From Polaromonas sp. (GTDB lineage: Bacteria; Pseudomonadota; Gammaproteobacteria; Burkholderiales; Burkholderiaceae_C): a DNA stretch of 32,383 nt. Under the pieces are notes generated by a model. That model was given only the letters and a program-made list of their open reading frames with translations. It was not told the DNA's origin and made no database searches. Below are positions 29,773 to 32,383 of this stretch, piece by piece. The DNA lies in contig JANYED010000011.1 of the NCBI GenBank assembly GCA_025363315.1, forward strand, positions 1 through 32,383, given 5' to 3'. The translations under genes and the position numbers were made by a program. Within the stretch, counting starts at the first letter, position 1, and every line of letters starts with the position of its first letter.

Positions 29773-31605
29773 CTACTTCTTGCTTGGTGGCAAATCCGTA
29801 CAGCTGCCATGCGCCACCTCAGCTGCCATACCAATACTTTCACCTAGCGTCGGATGCGGGTGAATCGTTTTGCCGATGTCTACCGCGTCTGCACCCATTT
29901 CGATGGCAAGTGCAATCTCGCCGATCATGTCGCCTGCATGCGTGCCGACCATGCCGCCGCCGAGGATTTTGCCGTGGCCACGCGCTTCGGGTGAATCGTC
30001 GAACAGCAGTTTGGTGACGCCTTCGTCGCGGCCATTGGCTATGGCGCGGCCTGATGCAGTCCAGGGGAACAGACCTTTTTTGACCTTGATGCCTTTGGCT
30101 TTGGCTTCGTCTTCTGTCAGGCCGACCCATGCGACTTCGGGGTCAGTGTAGGCGACGCTTGGGATGACGCGGGCGTTGAAGGCTGCGCTGGCGAGTTCTT
30201 TGTTGCCTTGCAGCTCGCCTGCAATCACTTCAGCAGCAACGTGCCCTTCATGCACGGCTTTGTGGGCGAGCATGGGCTGGCCGATGATGTCGCCAATCGC
30301 AAAGATATGCGGCACGTTGGTGCGCATTTGAATGTCGACGTTGATGAAGCCGCGGTCTGTGACGGCCACACCTGCTTTGTCGGCGGCAATTTTTTTGCCG
30401 TTGGGCGTGCGGCCTACCGCTTGCAGTACGAGGTCGTAGGTTTGCGGTTCTGGGGCCTTGCCGCCCAGCTCGGCTGATTCGAACGTTACCTCGATGCCTG
30501 CGGGCGTTGCTTTGGCACCGACTGTTTTGGTTTTGAGCATGATGTTGTCAAACCGTGGCGCATTCATTTTTTGCCAGATTTTGACCAGGTCACGGTCAGC
30601 GCCCTGCATCAGGCCGTCCATCATTTCGACCACATCAAGCCGCGCGCCCAGCGTACTGTAAACCGTGCCAATTTCCAGGCCGATGATGCCGCCGCCGAGA
30701 ATCAGCATGCGTTTGGGGACTTCTTTTAAGCCCAAAGCGCCTGTGGAATCAACCACACGTGGGTCATCGGGCATGAAGGGAAGACGTACAGCCTGGCTGC
30801 CAGCGGCAATGATGCATTTTTTAAATGCAATCGTCTGGAACTTGCCGGTTTTTTCCTGACCTTGCGGTCCGCTGGTTTCTTCAACCTGCAGATGGTTTGC
30901 ACCCACAAACTGGCCGACACCGCGCACAGTAGTGACCTTGCGCATTTTGGCCATCGCTGCCAGGCCACCCGTCAGCTTGCCGATGACTTTGTCTTTGTGG
31001 CTGCGCAGTGTGTCGATGTTGACTTTGGGTGGGCCAAACTCAATGCCCAGCGCGCCCAGGTGGCTGACCTCGTCCATCACCGCAGCAACATGGAGCAGCG
31101 CTTTGGACGGGATGCAACCGACGTTTAAGCACACGCCGCCGAGTGTGGCGTAACGCTCTACCAAAATGACTTTAAGCCCCAAGTCCGCAGCGCGGAAGGC
31201 CGCACTGTAGCCGCCAGGGCCTGCGCCCAGCACAAGCAGGTCGCAGTCCAGGTCAGCTGTACCGGCGAAACTGGCAGCAGTCACTGGAACGGATGACGCT
31301 ATGGTTTCAGGAGCTGCCTGCGCAAGTATTTCTTGGGCTGGAGCCACTTTTGATACTGGAATTGAGCCTGAATCGGCCCCTTCAAGGCTTAAAACGACTG
31401 AGCCCTGCTTGACTTTGTCGCCCAGCTTGACTTTGACCTCTTTCACCACGCCAGCTGCACTCGACGGGATCTCCATGGACGCTTTGTCGCTCTCTACTGT
31501 GAGCAAACTTTGGTCAACCTTGATCGTATCGCCGACTTTGACGAGCAGTTCAATCACGGTGACTTCATCAAAATCACCAATATCAGGTACTTTTATTTCC
31601 AGCAT
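29773..31605 (-). CDS. lpdA: Dihydrolipoyl dehydrogenase (E3) with N-terminal lipoyl domain
   Basis: A 610-residue E3 from ATG 31605 (AAGG in the preceding gene's tail as ribosome site). Residues 1-77 are a lipoyl domain (ESDKASMEIP, lipoyl Lys41), a form found in several proteobacteria. The E3 part follows: FAD loop GAGPGG (127-132), redox disulphide CLNVGC (Cys159/Cys164), NAD loop GGGIIGLEIG, and the C-terminal catalytic His/Glu in HPHPTLGE. It reoxidises dihydrolipoamide of the pyruvate dehydrogenase complex, making NADH. The interdomain linker (about 78-118) contains a copy of the dispersed repeat supplying residues 84-103 (APAQEILAQAAPETIA). It is the last gene after aceF and the proteasome homologue. 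Confidence 0.95.
   Translation of the reverse strand: MLEIKVPDIGDFDEVTVIELLVKVGDTIKVDQSLLTVESDKASMEIPSSAAGVVKEVKVKLGDKVKQGSVVLSLEGADSGSIPVSKVAPAQEILAQAAPETIASSVPVTAASFAGTADLDCDLLVLGAGPGGYSAAFRAADLGLKVILVERYATLGGVCLNVGCIPSKALLHVAAVMDEVSHLGALGIEFGPPKVNIDTLRSHKDKVIGKLTGGLAAMAKMRKVTTVRGVGQFVGANHLQVEETSGPQGQEKTGKFQTIAFKKCIIAAGSQAVRLPFMPDDPRVVDSTGALGLKEVPKRMLILGGGIIGLEIGTVYSTLGARLDVVEMMDGLMQGADRDLVKIWQKMNAPRFDNIMLKTKTVGAKATPAGIEVTFESAELGGKAPEPQTYDLVLQAVGRTPNGKKIAADKAGVAVTDRGFINVDIQMRTNVPHIFAIGDIIGQPMLAHKAVHEGHVAAEVIAGELQGNKELASAAFNARVIPSVAYTDPEVAWVGLTEDEAKAKGIKVKKGLFPWTASGRAIANGRDEGVTKLLFDDSPEARGHGKILGGGMVGTHAGDMIGEIALAIEMGADAVDIGKTIHPHPTLGESIGMAAEVAHGSCTDLPPSKK
31298..31354 (+). repeat. Dispersed repeat, copy in the lpdA linker (antisense)
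   Basis: GCTATGGTTTCAGGAGCTGC, CTGCGCAAGTATTTCTTGGG, CTGGAGCC and ACTTTTGAT follow the family consensus with some divergence. It is read on the opposite strand as part of the flexible Ala/Pro linker between lipoyl and FAD domains. Confidence 0.7.
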
Positions 31606-31607
31606 GA

Positions 31608-32192
31608 TCAAACCTTCAACTTAACGGAGTAAACATCAATCGGGCCGCCAGAGTTTTTGTCAAACTCGCAGCCTGCGTGCATACCGGCCATGGCGACTTC
31701 TTTGGCGGTTTTGGCACTGCCCCACGCGGCGTGCATCGCCCCCAATGCAAAGCTGCGGCCTGAGCCGATGCCCCAAAATTCCTTGAATTCAAAAATCTCG
31801 CGGTAGCTGTACAAGCCGTAAATACCGCTTGAGTTGGCAATCACCACGGTGAACTGCATTGACTCATACGGGTCGTTGTCGTCTTCTTTCGTTTGCAAAA
31901 AAAACGTTTCTTTCAGCAGCGGATGCAGTTTTAAAAACGTGTCGTACACCTCGTCTTTGGAACTGAGTTTCAAGTCAGCCTTGGGCAGCGCCGCCATGGC
32001 CTTGCGCAGCGCTGGGAAATGCGCCACGGTACCTGCCATGCCCACATAGCTGATGCCCGCTGGCGTGTCGACCTTGAAGATTTTGCTGTTGGCTTCATAG
32101 CGGTGCGGCAGGCTGGTGTCGCCAAACGTCACCAGCGTGTCAGCCGCCATGACAACCTGACCGGCTTTTTTAACGACAACCAGTGTCGTCAC
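31608..32192 (-). CDS. Betaproteobacterial proteasome homologue (BPH), HslV-like Ntn hydrolase
   Basis: A 194-residue predicted self-compartmentalising peptidase. The first residues after the initiator are [18 protein letters not shown], the proteasome beta/HslV pattern with Thr as N-terminal nucleophile after Met removal; [12 protein letters not shown] and a Lys (~34-40, NSKIF) match Ntn-type active-site regions. Later: [36 protein letters not shown], and [18 protein letters not shown]. This fits the BPH family known from betaproteobacteria (relatives of HslV and Anbu, ring-forming). No ATPase partner is adjacent. It begins at GTG 32192, overlapping the aceF stop by 4 bases (GTGA), and ends 2 bases before lpdA, so it sits inside the pyruvate dehydrogenase operon. 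The family assignment is from memory of BPH sequences. Confidence 0.75.
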   Translation of the reverse strand: MTTLVVVKKAGQVVMAADTLVTFGDTSLPHRYEANSKIFKVDTPAGISYVGMAGTVAHFPALRKAMAALPKADLKLSSKDEVYDTFLKLHPLLKETFFLQTKEDDNDPYESMQFTVVIANSSGIYGLYSYREIFEFKEFWGIGSGRSFALGAMHAAWGSAKTAKEVAMAGMHAGCEFDKNSGGPIDVYSVKLKV

Positions 32193-32383
32193 AACAGAAC
32201 ACGCCTGAAGTCGCTGAGGATTTGGCCTAAATACGCATTGAAACGCGCGGCAGCAGCCCCATCAATCACGCGGTGATCCCACGTTAACGACAGCGGCAGC
32301 ATCAAACGCGGCTGAAACGTCTTGCCGTCCCACACAGGCTCCATATTGCTCTTGCACACACCCAAAATGGCCACTTCAGGCGC
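32189..32383 (-). CDS. aceF: Dihydrolipoamide acetyltransferase (E2), C-terminal end
   Basis: Partial gene, open to the right window edge; the last 64 residues of an E2 acetyltransferase are visible. Diagnostic is [18 protein letters not shown], the catalytic DHR-x-x-DG motif with its His and Asp, preceded by [20 protein letters not shown] and followed by [14 protein letters not shown]2 is the core of the pyruvate dehydrogenase complex and passes the acetyl group from lipoamide to CoA. A pyruvate-type E2 (aceF) is preferred over the 2-oxoglutarate type because of the lipoyl-domain lpdA downstream, but only the end is seen. It is translationally coupled to the proteasome homologue by the GTGA overlap. 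Confidence 0.9.
   Translation of the reverse strand, partial: APEVAILGVCKSNMEPVWDGKTFQPRLMLPLSLTWDHRVIDGAAAARFNAYLGQILSDFRRVLL

Overview
The window reads as a chromosome segment of a betaproteobacterium of the Burkholderiales, most likely family Comamonadaceae (Polaromonas/Rhodoferax/Variovorax-like). The basis is gene content (ArgA, Tex, two Bug-type solute receptors, a lipoyl-domain Lpd, a betaproteobacterial proteasome homologue beside aceF/lpdA), moderately high GC, and a dispersed ~55-bp repeat and a REP-like element that I associate with Comamonadaceae intergenic DNA. No tRNA, rRNA, CRISPR array, transposase or prophage gene was seen. The genus is inference.

Layout. 1-4.0 kb: end of argA, then convergent tex-patatin on the minus strand. 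4.1-7.1 kb: a secreted DUF1223 protein and a minus-strand NarL/NarX-like two-component pair. 7.1-12.3 kb: a 600-bp intergenic region with a large imperfect hairpin, then a curli-like (Hfa/Csg-type) operon: a five-repeat curlin-like fibre protein, a strong terminator/attenuator, a small secreted protein, a CsgG-like lipoprotein with extra domains and a Sel1-repeat protein. 12.3-15.4 kb: a degenerate histidine kinase/receiver protein, a membrane protein and a SerA-like dehydrogenase. 15.4-18.4 kb: a gene-poor stretch, Dps, a decayed fatty-acid-hydroxylase-like pseudogene, a small outer-membrane barrel and an NlpC/P60 hydrolase. 18.4-20.7 kb (minus): a PQQ-type sugar dehydrogenase and a Bug receptor. 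20.8-25.7 kb (plus): a two-subunit molybdenum hydroxylase (IorAB-like) run directly into soxX-soxY-soxZ-soxA, without soxB or soxCD in view. 25.8-29.8 kb: an FAD oxidoreductase (minus), then Bug receptor, NTF2-like protein and polysaccharide-deacetylase/allantoinase-like protein (plus). 29.8-32.4 kb (minus): aceF (end), proteasome homologue and lpdA, tightly coupled.

The most striking signal is the ~55-bp repeat. I find nine copies or partial copies. Three are intergenic, and six lie inside open reading frames without breaking them. Within genes it forms an extra segment of Tex, part of the Lpd interdomain linker, a surface segment of the patatin, and much of the hydrophobic signal peptide of three exported proteins (DUF1223 protein, sugar dehydrogenase, SoxA). 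It is read in both orientations, and eight of nine copies point the same way on the chromosome. This looks like a small non-autonomous element repeatedly co-opted as protein sequence.

Other points worth a second look are the curli-like locus with a cysteine-rich fibre tail and adjacent regulators, a SoxY lacking the usual GGCGG arm, a 14-bp tandem duplication that makes a chain of MTLKP mini-ORFs ahead of soxY, and a Bug receptor whose natural start codon appears mutated to ATA.
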